Shown here piece after piece: positions 8,901 through 15,788 of a stretch of 33,053 nucleotides of DNA (its first letter is position 1; the number at the start of each line of letters is the position of its first letter). This DNA comes from an uncultured Bacteroidales bacterium (GTDB taxonomy: Bacteria; Bacteroidota; Bacteroidia; Bacteroidales; P3). The notes beneath the pieces are model-generated. The model searched no databases and was not told where the DNA came from. It saw only the letters and a list, made by a program, of their open reading frames with translations. The stretch lies in contig CAMZFW010000006.1 in NCBI GenBank assembly GCA_947306225.1, positions 1-33,053 of the forward strand, read 5' to 3'. The position numbers and the translations under genes are program-made.

Positions 8901-9069
8901 GCAGGCCAAGCAGACCTTGCAGAGCATCATCGACAACTATGAAGGCGAAGACCTGGTGCAGCTTGCCCTGCAAAAACGCAATGCCATCCTAGAGGCGGAG
9001 AAACCGCTGCAACAGCCTGAGGAGGAAGAAATCGTCATCGAGCTTGAATCCGAAACCAGTGAGCAGTAA
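5905..9069 (+). CDS. Large exported tetratricopeptide-repeat protein
   Basis: The track starts at a TTG (5899); the ATG at 5905 is preferred because it gives a clean signal peptide (MQRIKFVIVITVLAMLASPVFAQ) and a 1054-residue protein. The rest is almost entirely TPR-like helical hairpins, with repeated A..YY..A/F.KA-type signatures such as YYGAVCAERL, AYFYLGNYHYAAGDYEKAL, YKVGYCYFNDEDYAEAKKFF and NRLGDCYYLDSKYADAIKYYDK. The C-terminus is acidic (QQPEEEEIVIELESE). It is probably a periplasmic scaffold. The outer-membrane barrel gene starts 26 bp after its stop, so the two are likely co-transcribed and may work together. The exact function is not recognised. Confidence 0.85.
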   Translation: MQRIKFVIVITVLAMLASPVFAQKSSSDEALRQVYRQATDLYQKEKFASAQNLFDRLATEAAVTDAAMACEACYYGAVCAERLSNNDADFRLSEFLRLYPQSKHCNMAYFYLGNYHYAAGDYEKALKYYKKVQSREVEYGHRSEYNFKVGYCYFNDEDYAEAKKFFQQEINGKSKYTSAALYYYAHLQYMDGKYDLALRNFEKLQSDHRFAKIVPSYIARIYYYLGKNDELLQLAPTLLLEEDVFKKNEIRQMVAEVYFNRGEYKNALDYYSAAMRNKDDDATDPTQTVATGTVRKGKKSNSAALVASCTPQDSYYQIGYCHYMLHQYDSAQYYLSKKTVCEDSVAQHALYVLGDVDIKLGRKNEARSMFLQASKMDFDPKIKEDALFNYAKLSYELNANPYNESIRSFEDYLQKYPRTSHKAEVQEILTSLYFSTRNYKDALTLIEKMQDRSPVMNQAYQRIVINRGIEVFNTGNMKSAATYFQKASQINALPKYTTDAYYLYAEARYRLGDVDAAAKILDRFMLSSNATTSPYYRQALYTHGYISLKRNNVSDAADDFKMFQRLADKTIDKHQINDVNNRLGDCYYLDSKYADAIKYYDKVIDANDADADYATYQKALSYGAMGKYHEKLNYLNQIFEKYSESALAPKALFEVGNTYLVCDNNDMALLYFNNFRNKYPQNTLVKTALLNMGLIYYNTDRNNEALEMFDQLLTYYAGTDEARDALSTVKNIYVSQNRVDEYFSYVKRTTKTNVSTVEQDSTLYMSAENLYMNGDCESAVRSFENYLEKFPEGLFHLQAHYYAADCLFRSGQNEQALPHYEAVAEAGRNSYTERSLHNAANIAYNLNNFTKALDLYSQLVTVAEGDNSRMAGRVGYLRSWVRLGQADSIRAAANALLSEYKITDELRDEARICIARTYYETGHNYRQADSVYSLLKHSTNGDYSGEASYRIAESLFLQQQYDEAERAIEAITADPVNDYYLAKSFILWADIFYARGNNLQAKQTLQSIIDNYEGEDLVQLALQKRNAILEAEKPLQQPEEEEIVIELESETSEQ

Positions 9070-9095
9070 TACAATAACCCATCATTCAGCATACC

Positions 9096-10952
9096 ATGAA
9101 TAATATAGCCAAAATATCCATTGCCATCGTCGCCACATTGGCCTTTATTCCTGTGACCAAGGCGCAGTCGGACAGCAACGTGTACAATGAGCGTGTGGTT
9201 GTCACCAGCCGTTACAAACCTGTGGTCGAGGAGACGCAGAAGATAAACGTCGCACCCACCATCACCGACACGGTGTCGACCCTGTCGAAGTCGTTAACAT
9301 ACGATATCTCCACCCGTCGACTCACGTCGCTCTACGAGCCGTCGCGCATCAAGGCGGCACGTATCATCGGCGAACCTGCCACCAAGCTCTACAATAACTA
9401 CCTCAAGCTGGGTTTCGGAAACTATCTGTCGCCATTGGCGGAGGTGTATTTCAACTCGTTGCGCAATCCTGACAAGACCTACGGCATTCGCGCTACCCAT
9501 CACTCCTCGTGGGGCACGATAGGCAGGCCCGACAAGGAAAAGCCCTCGCCCGACTACTATGGGCAGGCACCTTTCTCGCTCACCGACATTACCGCCTTCG
9601 GCAAACTAATCACCAAGAGCCACCACCAGTTGAGTGCCGACATTGGCTATCAGAACGATTTCAACCGTTACTACGGCTTCAGCGACAGCACTCTGTATAG
9701 TGTCATGGGACTGATTCGCGATTCGGTGAAGAAGCCATCCTATCGCGCTGTTTATAATACAGTATCGGCCAATGTCGGTCTTAAGACGTTGAACACGGAT
9801 GTTCGCGCCCTTGGCTACGAGGCGAATGTGAACGTCACCGATTTGTTTGCCTCCTATAATCAGAATGAGTTCAACATCAACTTCGACGGCAATATGCACT
9901 ATGGCTTCACCATTGCTCAGAAGCACAAGGCGATAGCCTATCTGCACCTTACCTACAACGGCTATATCAACAACTACGACCCCACCGAGCTGCCCTTTGG
10001 AGCAGATTCTAGCCTATTGGCAGTACTGCCCGACCCAGACCAGCCGACCATTGTTTCCCCACTCCGCAGCCACTCCTATCTGGGACTCTACAAGGCGAAT
10101 CCCTATATCGACTTCATCTTCTCAGGCTTCCAAATCCATGCTGGCGCGGTGGTCATGCTCGACGGCTATAACCATCCCGGTAGCGGCAAGGTGCATGTCT
10201 ATCCCGATGCCACGGTCAGCAAATCATTCTTTAACGAACTCCTCAACGCGACTCTTGAGGCCAGGGGCAACATGGATGCCAACAGTTGGAACTATATCCG
10301 CACCGTCAACCCCTACATTGCTCCTAACAGCCTTGTGCGGGCCACCAGCCATTTGGACCTCGCTGCCAAGGTACGCCTCAATCTCAGCAAGAAGATTGAT
10401 ATCAACCTCTACGGCATATATAGCAATCTGAACGACGACCTCTCCTTCCGTCTTGACAACAGGTATCACCTCAACAATGTGTTTACTCCCATCTACGACA
10501 GCCTGACCCGCATCAAGTTGGGTGGCAACTTTGTGTTCCTCAATGATGAGATGCTACGCCTCGAAGCCAAAGGTAACTACTACATCTATCGCAACAAGAG
10601 AACGCAGCTTGTCGGCTGCGTATGGAGGGAACTTCCGCTCTACTATCGTCCCGATTTTGATGCAGGCGTCTGTGCCACGGTCAACTATCACGACAAGATT
10701 ATTGGGCGGCTAGAGTTTCAGCTTCTCGGTCGCACCTATGCCACAGCCCCAGCCTTCGACGGCTCTGCATCAACGTATCACCTCCCCATGCGCTATGGGC
10801 TGAATATGGAAGTCGAATACCGCCACAACAAGGCACTCAGCTTCTTCCTCAAGGCTGATAATCTGCTCTTCCAGCGTTACTACTATTGGCAGAACTATCC
10901 CAGCTATCGCGGCCTGTTCCTGCTGGGGCTGACCTACACAATACCGAATTGA
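9096..10952 (+). CDS. Outer-membrane beta-barrel protein paired with the TPR gene
   Basis: At 618 residues it has a signal peptide (ISIAIVATLAFIPVTKAQ), then a segment ERVVVTSRYKPVVEETQKI that recalls the start of TonB-receptor plug regions but is too short for a full plug. From about residue 110 onward there are alternating amphipathic strands rich in Tyr, Asn and Gly (YLKLGFGNYLSPLAEVYFN, KIDINLYGIYSNLNDDLSF) ending GLFLLGLTYTIPN, as in outer-membrane barrels. It follows the TPR gene by 26 bp. It may be a TonB-receptor-related barrel or a barrel serving an envelope assembly complex; transport substrate and role are unknown. Confidence 0.75.
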   Translation: MNNIAKISIAIVATLAFIPVTKAQSDSNVYNERVVVTSRYKPVVEETQKINVAPTITDTVSTLSKSLTYDISTRRLTSLYEPSRIKAARIIGEPATKLYNNYLKLGFGNYLSPLAEVYFNSLRNPDKTYGIRATHHSSWGTIGRPDKEKPSPDYYGQAPFSLTDITAFGKLITKSHHQLSADIGYQNDFNRYYGFSDSTLYSVMGLIRDSVKKPSYRAVYNTVSANVGLKTLNTDVRALGYEANVNVTDLFASYNQNEFNINFDGNMHYGFTIAQKHKAIAYLHLTYNGYINNYDPTELPFGADSSLLAVLPDPDQPTIVSPLRSHSYLGLYKANPYIDFIFSGFQIHAGAVVMLDGYNHPGSGKVHVYPDATVSKSFFNELLNATLEARGNMDANSWNYIRTVNPYIAPNSLVRATSHLDLAAKVRLNLSKKIDINLYGIYSNLNDDLSFRLDNRYHLNNVFTPIYDSLTRIKLGGNFVFLNDEMLRLEAKGNYYIYRNKRTQLVGCVWRELPLYYRPDFDAGVCATVNYHDKIIGRLEFQLLGRTYATAPAFDGSASTYHLPMRYGLNMEVEYRHNKALSFFLKADNLLFQRYYYWQNYPSYRGLFLLGLTYTIPN

Positions 10953-10958
10953 TAATTT

Positions 10959-11030
10959 GTCGGACGGGTCGGACTAGTCGGATGTGTCTGATTGGTCTGA
11001 TAAGCCTGATTGGTCTGATTAATCCGACAT
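10959..11030. repeat. 9-bp tandem array, eight units (GTCGGACGG/GTCTGATTG type)
   Basis: Eight 9-base units (GTCGGACGG, GTCGGACTA, GTCGGATGT, GTCTGATTG, GTCTGATAA, GCCTGATTG, GTCTGATTA, ATCCGACAT) span 72 bases between the barrel gene and folC. This is the same architecture as 5726-5797. Confidence 0.8.
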
Positions 11031-11045
11031 GATGCCCCTTTCACT

Positions 11046-12398
11046 ATGACCTACCAAGAGACCCTAGATTACCTGTTTAACAGCCTACCCATGTACCACC
11101 GCATAGGGCAGGCAGCCTATAAGGCAGACATTACCAACACCATCGAGCTGATGCGGCACCTTGGCAACCCCGAACGCAAGTTTCGCAGCATCCATGTGGC
11201 GGGTACCAATGGCAAAGGCTCAGTCTCCCACATGCTTGCTTCTGTCCTTATGCAGGCGGGCTACAAAGTGGGGCTTTATACCTCACCTCATTTGGTGGAC
11301 TTCCGTGAACGCATCCGCATCAATGGGCAGATGATACCCCAACCATGTGTTACCGACTTTGTCGAGCAGCACCGTGACTTTATGCAGACGCTGCATCTCA
11401 GCTTCTTTGAAATGACCGTTGGGCTGGCATTCGACTATTTTGCAACTGAAAAGGTCGACGTGGCGGTTGTAGAGGTGGGAATGGGAGGACGGCTCGACAG
11501 TACTAATGTCATCAACCCCGACCTTTGCGTCATCACCAACATCGGCTTCGACCACACTCAGTTCCTTGGCGACACACTGCCTAAGATAGCCGCCGAAAAG
11601 GCGGGCATTATTAAGCCTCACGTACCTGTGGTGATAGGGGAAACCCATCCCGAAACAAGACACGTTTTCGAGCAGCGAGCTGCAGAGCTACAGGCTCCCA
11701 TCTCCTTTGCCGACGACAATTACCGAATCATACCCATTGATAAACAAGCGTCTCAGGCAGATGGCCTCACTTTTCCATTGTTAGACTTTAAAGTGGAGGC
11801 ATCCAATTTTCAATTTTCAACTTTCAATTCTCAATTAACCTGTCCCCTCTCGGGCAGTTACCAACTTAAGAACCTTGCCACCCTGTTTCAGGCTCTTTGG
11901 CTATTGCCCTCTGTAGGCTATCATATTACTGAAGATAACGTCCGTGACGGCATTGCCCGTGTGGTACAGGACACTGGTCTGCACGGACGTTGGGAGAAGA
12001 TGGACGAGCACCCACTCACCATCTGCGAGACGGCTCACAATGCCGACGGCGTGGCGGCAATGCTGCACAAACTATCAGAAATACCCTACCGCCATCTGCA
12101 CCTCATATATGGCTGTGTCAACGACAAGGACTTCCGCAGCATCCTCCGTATGCTTCCGCACGAGCGCACCACCTACTATTACTCGCAGCCCAGTGTCCCA
12201 CGCGCCCTGCCAGTCAGACAACTCGCCGCCGCTGCTGCCGACCTAGGCATGGTGGGTGAGACTTTCCCACAAGTGGCAGGTGCTATTAGCGCTGCCCGTC
12301 ATGCGGCTGACGTACAACGCGATTTGGTGTTGGTGACAGGTAGTATTTTCCTTGTTGCTGACGCTGTAGCGTTATACCACAGTGCCGACAAGGACTAG
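11046..12398 (+). CDS. folC: Bifunctional folylpolyglutamate synthase / dihydrofolate synthase
   Basis: At 450 residues this is a Mur-ligase-family enzyme that adds glutamate to dihydropteroate and folates in the cytosol. The ATP-binding P-loop is HVAGTNGKGS (residues 50-59), followed by GLYTSPHLVDFRERI, the Mg-binding region VAVVEVGMGGRLDSTNV, and ITNIGFDHTQFLGDT...IAAEKAGIIK, all typical of FolC. The C-terminal domain includes GRWEKM and ETAHNADG. Around residues 253-263 the text SNFQFSTFNSQ is encoded by a low-complexity CAATTTTC-type repeat that also occurs between genes at 30961-30989. It lies just before LTCPLSGSYQLKNLATL and keeps the frame, so the enzyme is probably functional. The gene lies 93 bp after the barrel gene and may be read from the same transcript. 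Confidence 0.93.
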   Translation: MTYQETLDYLFNSLPMYHRIGQAAYKADITNTIELMRHLGNPERKFRSIHVAGTNGKGSVSHMLASVLMQAGYKVGLYTSPHLVDFRERIRINGQMIPQPCVTDFVEQHRDFMQTLHLSFFEMTVGLAFDYFATEKVDVAVVEVGMGGRLDSTNVINPDLCVITNIGFDHTQFLGDTLPKIAAEKAGIIKPHVPVVIGETHPETRHVFEQRAAELQAPISFADDNYRIIPIDKQASQADGLTFPLLDFKVEASNFQFSTFNSQLTCPLSGSYQLKNLATLFQALWLLPSVGYHITEDNVRDGIARVVQDTGLHGRWEKMDEHPLTICETAHNADGVAAMLHKLSEIPYRHLHLIYGCVNDKDFRSILRMLPHERTTYYYSQPSVPRALPVRQLAAAAADLGMVGETFPQVAGAISAARHAADVQRDLVLVTGSIFLVADAVALYHSADKD

Positions 12399-12486
12399 GC
12401 TGGCAGTTTCGTCTTTCCTCCCTCCTGTTGCCGATGTTTTCCCAATGCTTATCCGATGGTGTAGTATCGGAAAACCACCTGCTATT

Positions 12487-12546
12487 CGGTAGAAAGCGGT
12501 AGAATGAAGTAGAATGCAGTAGGAATCGGTAAGATGCCGTAACAGA
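12487..12546. repeat. 10-bp tandem array copy C (degenerate, six units)
   Basis: Six degenerate 10-base units (CGGTAGAAAG, CGGTAGAATG, AAGTAGAATG, CAGTAGGAAT, CGGTAAGATG, CCGTAACAGA) match arrays A and B. The 65-bp leader is not recognisable here. TACTTTTGC follows 25 bases after the start of the last unit, as in copy A. The array sits in the 12399-12740 gap between folC and a minus-strand lipoprotein gene; the gap's other contents are two -7-like sites and a terminator. Confidence 0.65.
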
Positions 12547-12561
12547 TAGAATAAAAATGTG

Positions 12562-12600
12562 TACTTTTGCACACGGATTTAGAAAAAGTGTGTATATTTG
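12562..12600 (+). promoter_or_regulatory. Two orphan -7-like elements (TACTTTTG, TATATTTG)
   Basis: TACTTTTG (12562-12569) and TATATTTG (12593-12600) both fit TAnnTTTG on the plus strand. The next plus-strand gene begins only at 13333 and has its own promoter. The only ORF seen shortly downstream is about 7 codons. They may be chance AT-rich matches, relics, or promoters of a short RNA. Confidence 0.3.
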
Positions 12601-12672
12601 GAAAAAAAATATAGGGTAATGGATATAGTAAATTTGTCATAAACCCTATTGGCCGATTTGGGTTAAATAAAA

Positions 12673-12710
12673 CAAGAGGGTGTCTCAATTATGCTTGGGA
12701 CACCCTCTTG
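12673..12710 (-). terminator. Intrinsic terminator of the small lipoprotein gene
   Basis: CAAGAGGGTGTC and GACACCCTCTTG form a 12-bp stem with a 14-base loop. On the minus strand it is followed by TTTTATTT. It lies about 30 bases after the stop of the 12741-13196 gene. Confidence 0.8.
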
Positions 12711-12740
12711 ATATGGGGTGGAAAAACCACTTTGTTGGCT

Positions 12741-13196
12741 CTATTGTTGTGCCGAGCCGAGGGCTTGCAGCAGTTGGATGATGGCGGTGGCGGTGCCGAC
12801 GCTGTTGGTGATGGTGGCAGCGTTGACGTTGAGACCCGTCAAGTTGTTCATAGTGTTGATAATGCCGTTGACATTAGCGGCGGTGATGAGGCCTGCTCCA
12901 GCAGCGACCATGCCCGAAGCAAAGGCTTTCTTGTAATTGGCATCGGCCTGATTGTTGCGGAAGTTGGTGTAGGCAGTGGCAAGGCTGAGGGCAGCGGTGA
13001 GGTCGGCGGGGTTGCCCAGATTGACAGTGCCGGTGCTACGATACGAGTTGTAGAGCGAAATAATGGATGCACCTGCCGCACGACCGTTATCCTTGGCTGC
13101 CGAAGAGACGGAACCGCTGGCACCGCCAAAGGTCGAGCCACAGGAACTGAATGCCAATGTGGCAAGACACATCATAATGATACTTAATCTCTTCAT
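12741..13196 (-). CDS. Small predicted lipoprotein, function unknown
   Basis: This 151-residue protein starts MKRLSIIMMCLATLAFSSC, a lipoprotein signal peptide with lipobox FSSC (Cys19). After a Gly/Ser-rich linker the mature part is rich in Ala, Asn, Thr and Leu (SLATAYTNFRNNQADANYKKAFASG, VNGIINTMNNLTGLNVNAATI) and looks mainly helical. It has a good -7 element upstream on its strand and a strong terminator downstream, so it is a single-gene unit divergent from the P5C dehydrogenase gene. I do not recognise the family. The overlapping plus-strand ORFs here are shadows. Confidence 0.8.
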   Translation of the reverse strand: MKRLSIIMMCLATLAFSSCGSTFGGASGSVSSAAKDNGRAAGASIISLYNSYRSTGTVNLGNPADLTAALSLATAYTNFRNNQADANYKKAFASGMVAAGAGLITAANVNGIINTMNNLTGLNVNAATITNSVGTATAIIQLLQALGSAQQ

Positions 13197-13234
13197 AATG
13201 GTTAATATTGTTGGATTTGTTATTTTTTGTGCTG

Positions 13235-13242
13235 CAAAGATA
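13235..13242 (-). promoter_or_regulatory. -7 element (TATCTTTG) for the small lipoprotein
   Basis: The minus strand reads TATCTTTGCAGC about 40 bases before the lipoprotein ATG. It forms half of a divergent promoter region with 13273-13280. Confidence 0.55.
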
Positions 13243-13272
13243 CATTTTTTTTTTCAATTCGGAAAAAAATTG

Positions 13273-13280
13273 TACATTTG
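13273..13280 (+). promoter_or_regulatory. -7 element (TACATTTG) for P5C dehydrogenase
   Basis: TACATTTGCAAA lies about 53 bases before ATG 13333, in the divergent interval 13197-13332. Confidence 0.55.
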
Positions 13281-13332
13281 CAAATTGTTTTTTGGAATCA
13301 ATTATAATTAAATACTAAAGTACTACATTCTT

Positions 13333-14967
13333 ATGAACAACACCCTTTTTTCATTTCCGAAGCCTGAGAACGAACCTGTTCTTGGCTACAAACCCGGCAG
13401 TCCCGAACGTAAGGAAATCCGCAAAGCCCTTGATGAGCTGTATAACATGGTGACCGACATCCCCGCCATAATTGGTGGCAAGGAGGTGCGTACCGCTGAG
13501 ACGGGCACCATTGTGATGCCTACTGAGAGCCACCATGTGCTGGCCAAATATTACAAGGTCGGTGAAAAGGAGGTGCAGATGGCTATCGACGCAGCCATGA
13601 AGGCTCATGAGGAATGGGCTAACACGCCTTGGCTGGACCGTGCCAGCGTGATGCTGAAGATTGCCACGCTGATTAGCGGCAAGTACCGTTGGCTTATCAA
13701 TGCCGCCACGATGCTGGGTCAGGGCAAGACCACCATGCAGGCTGAGATTGACTCGGCATGCGAACTGGTGGACTTCCTGCGCTATAATGCCTATTATGCT
13801 TCGCAGATATACAGCGACCAGCCCTGCAGCGACAAGGGTACGCTGAACTATGTGACCTACCGCCCGATGGAAGGCTTTGTGTTTGCCATCACCCCGTTCA
13901 ACTTCACCTCTATCGCCAGCAACCTGTGCCTGTCGCCAGTGCTGATGGGTAATGTGTGTATCTGGAAGCCCAGCACCACCGCCATGCTCTCCAACTTCCT
14001 GCTGATGAAGATTTACAAGGAAGCGGGTCTGCCCGACGGCGTGGTGAACTTCCTGCCCGGCAGCGGCTCGCTGATTGGCAAAGTGGCATTCGCCGACAAG
14101 AACCTCTGTGGCGTCCACTTCACTGGGTCTACCGGTACGTTCAACAGCTTCTGGAAGTCGATTGGCGACAACATTGCCAACTATCGTACCTATCCTAAGA
14201 TTGTTGGTGAGACGGGCGGTAAGGACTTTATCTTTGCCCATACCTCTGCCAATGCCGACCAAGTGGCTACTGCCATTGTGCGTGGTGCCTTCGAGTTCCA
14301 GGGTCAGAAGTGCTCGGCAGCTAGCCGCGCGTATGTGCCTGCCAGCCTGTGGCCCGAAGTGAAGCGCATTGTGGGCGAGATGCTGAAGGAGATAAAGGTG
14401 GGCGATGTGCGCGACTTCAGCGCATTCGTCAATGCCGTTATCGACGAGGCTTCGTTCGACAACTGCATGCGCTATATCGAACATGCCAAACAGAGCCCCG
14501 ACGCGGAAATCGTGTTCGGCGGCACGGGCGACAAGAGCCAAGGATGGTTCATCCAGCCCACGGTAATCCTTGCCAAAGACCCGAAGTACAAATCAATGTG
14601 CGAAGAGATTTTCGGACCTATCATCACTATCTATGTGTATGATGATGACAAGTACGAGGAGACGCTGCATCTCTGCGACGAGACTTCGCCTTACGCCCTC
14701 ACGGGTGCCATCTTCGCCAACTGCCGCAAGGCGTTGCGCAAAGGCGCGGAGATTCTGAAGTATGCCGCGGGCAATATCTATTATAACGATAAGCCCACAG
14801 GAGCCGTAGTGGGTCAGCAGCCCTTCGGCGGTGCACGTGCTAGCGGCACCAACGACAAGGCGGGTTCGTACTTGAACCTTATCCGCTGGACCAGTCCGCA
14901 GGCCATCAAGGAGACCTTCGACCCGGCTCATGACTACAAGTATCCTTTCATCAGCGACGCTGAATAA
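13333..14967 (+). CDS. pruA: L-glutamate gamma-semialdehyde (1-pyrroline-5-carboxylate) dehydrogenase
   Basis: This 544-residue aldehyde dehydrogenase oxidises glutamate semialdehyde/P5C to glutamate with NAD in proline and arginine/ornithine catabolism. The length and N-terminus (ENEPVLGYKPGSPERKEI) match the monofunctional P5C dehydrogenase type rather than the C-terminal half of a bifunctional PutA. The general-base Glu is in GETGGKDF (about residue 293) and the catalytic Cys in FQGQKCSAASRAYVP (about residue 327). FAITPFNFTSIASNL and FGGARASGTNDKAG are further family signatures. No proline dehydrogenase lies in the window. The gene has its own promoter and a strong terminator. A 396-aa antisense ORF over it is a shadow. 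Confidence 0.93.
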   Translation: MNNTLFSFPKPENEPVLGYKPGSPERKEIRKALDELYNMVTDIPAIIGGKEVRTAETGTIVMPTESHHVLAKYYKVGEKEVQMAIDAAMKAHEEWANTPWLDRASVMLKIATLISGKYRWLINAATMLGQGKTTMQAEIDSACELVDFLRYNAYYASQIYSDQPCSDKGTLNYVTYRPMEGFVFAITPFNFTSIASNLCLSPVLMGNVCIWKPSTTAMLSNFLLMKIYKEAGLPDGVVNFLPGSGSLIGKVAFADKNLCGVHFTGSTGTFNSFWKSIGDNIANYRTYPKIVGETGGKDFIFAHTSANADQVATAIVRGAFEFQGQKCSAASRAYVPASLWPEVKRIVGEMLKEIKVGDVRDFSAFVNAVIDEASFDNCMRYIEHAKQSPDAEIVFGGTGDKSQGWFIQPTVILAKDPKYKSMCEEIFGPIITIYVYDDDKYEETLHLCDETSPYALTGAIFANCRKALRKGAEILKYAAGNIYYNDKPTGAVVGQQPFGGARASGTNDKAGSYLNLIRWTSPQAIKETFDPAHDYKYPFISDAE

Positions 14968-14980
14968 TCATTCAACATAC

Positions 14981-15020
14981 GGGGCGCGAAGAGTTGCTTT
15001 GCGCCCCATTTTATTTTATT
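14981..15020 (+). terminator. Intrinsic terminator after P5C dehydrogenase
   Basis: GGGGCGC and GCGCCCC (14981-15007), with inner AAG/CTT pairing, are followed by ATTTTATTTTATT. The next gene's ATG is immediately downstream at 15023, so a low-read-through leader for that gene is possible. Confidence 0.85.
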
Positions 15021-15022
15021 GC

Positions 15023-15754
15023 ATGAATAAAAGACTCTTTCTATTACTTTTGCTTGTGGCTGCATTTGTGCCAATGATGGCACAGGAAGTCGAAGTACCC
15101 ACGCAGCTAGAGGAGCCTGCGGTCGAGCAGAATTGGCATTGGAGCGTGGGTGTGACGGGCGGCTTGGACCGCAACTATCATATCATTGACATGTCGTATA
15201 TGAGCGACTTTCGCTACACGAAATTTGCCGAGGGGAGCAGCTATGGCTTGCAACTCGGTTTCACGCCCGTGAACTGGCTTACCCTGCGTGTGGACGGGGT
15301 GATGCTGCAAAAGAACTACATTCGCAGTCATGTCGTCAGTGGCACCGCTACCTCGTTGCCAGACACGACATATAACAAATATCTGAATGTGCCTGTAGTG
15401 TTGATGCTCAATGTGGGCAAGACTGTGCGGCTACATGCCTTCGGAGGCGGATATTGGGGCCGATGGCTCGAAAGCAGGCGTACCGGTATCACGTACGGCA
15501 TGAATGGGTTGGAGTCTTACTCGGAAGAGGTGGATTTCAATTCGCCCGAATCGCAGGTACGCGACAATCGTACCGATATCGGGTTTGTATGGGGAGGTGG
15601 ACTGAGTGGCGTGATAAAGAAACGAATAGAAGTGGGTGTGGAGGCTCGGTGGTACTATGGTGTGAAGGATATCCAGAACGACTATATGGCACATCTCAAC
15701 CCCCGTTACAATACCACCTTTGTCGTACAGGGAGGATTAAGCTTCTGGTTCTAA
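15023..15754 (+). CDS. PorT-like outer-membrane beta-barrel protein
   Basis: The track starts inside the P5C dehydrogenase gene at 14930; ATG 15023 is preferred because it opens a signal peptide (MNKRLFLLLLLVAAFVPMMAQ) right after the terminator. The 243-residue product has a mature part of amphipathic strands (WHWSVGVTGGLDRNY, SYGLQLGFTPVNWLTLRVDGVMLQ, VGVEARWYYGVKDIQ) and ends in the aromatic GGLSFWF, as in small barrel proteins of the PorT/OMP_b-brl type. Such proteins sit in the outer membrane and their ligands are usually unknown. It is followed 34 bp later by the S41 protease lipoprotein, so both may be in one operon. Confidence 0.8.
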   Translation: MNKRLFLLLLLVAAFVPMMAQEVEVPTQLEEPAVEQNWHWSVGVTGGLDRNYHIIDMSYMSDFRYTKFAEGSSYGLQLGFTPVNWLTLRVDGVMLQKNYIRSHVVSGTATSLPDTTYNKYLNVPVVLMLNVGKTVRLHAFGGGYWGRWLESRRTGITYGMNGLESYSEEVDFNSPESQVRDNRTDIGFVWGGGLSGVIKKRIEVGVEARWYYGVKDIQNDYMAHLNPRYNTTFVVQGGLSFWF

Positions 15755-15788
15755 GTTCACACTTATCAACAGCAAAACATTTGACAAT

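Noticed and set aside
12708-13187. 159-aa plus-strand ORF
   Set aside because: It opposes the small lipoprotein gene, which has a lipobox, promoter and terminator on the minus strand.
13351-14541. 396-aa antisense ORF
   Set aside because: It lies fully opposite the P5C dehydrogenase gene, with unnatural His/Val/Gly-rich composition, typical of a GC-driven shadow.
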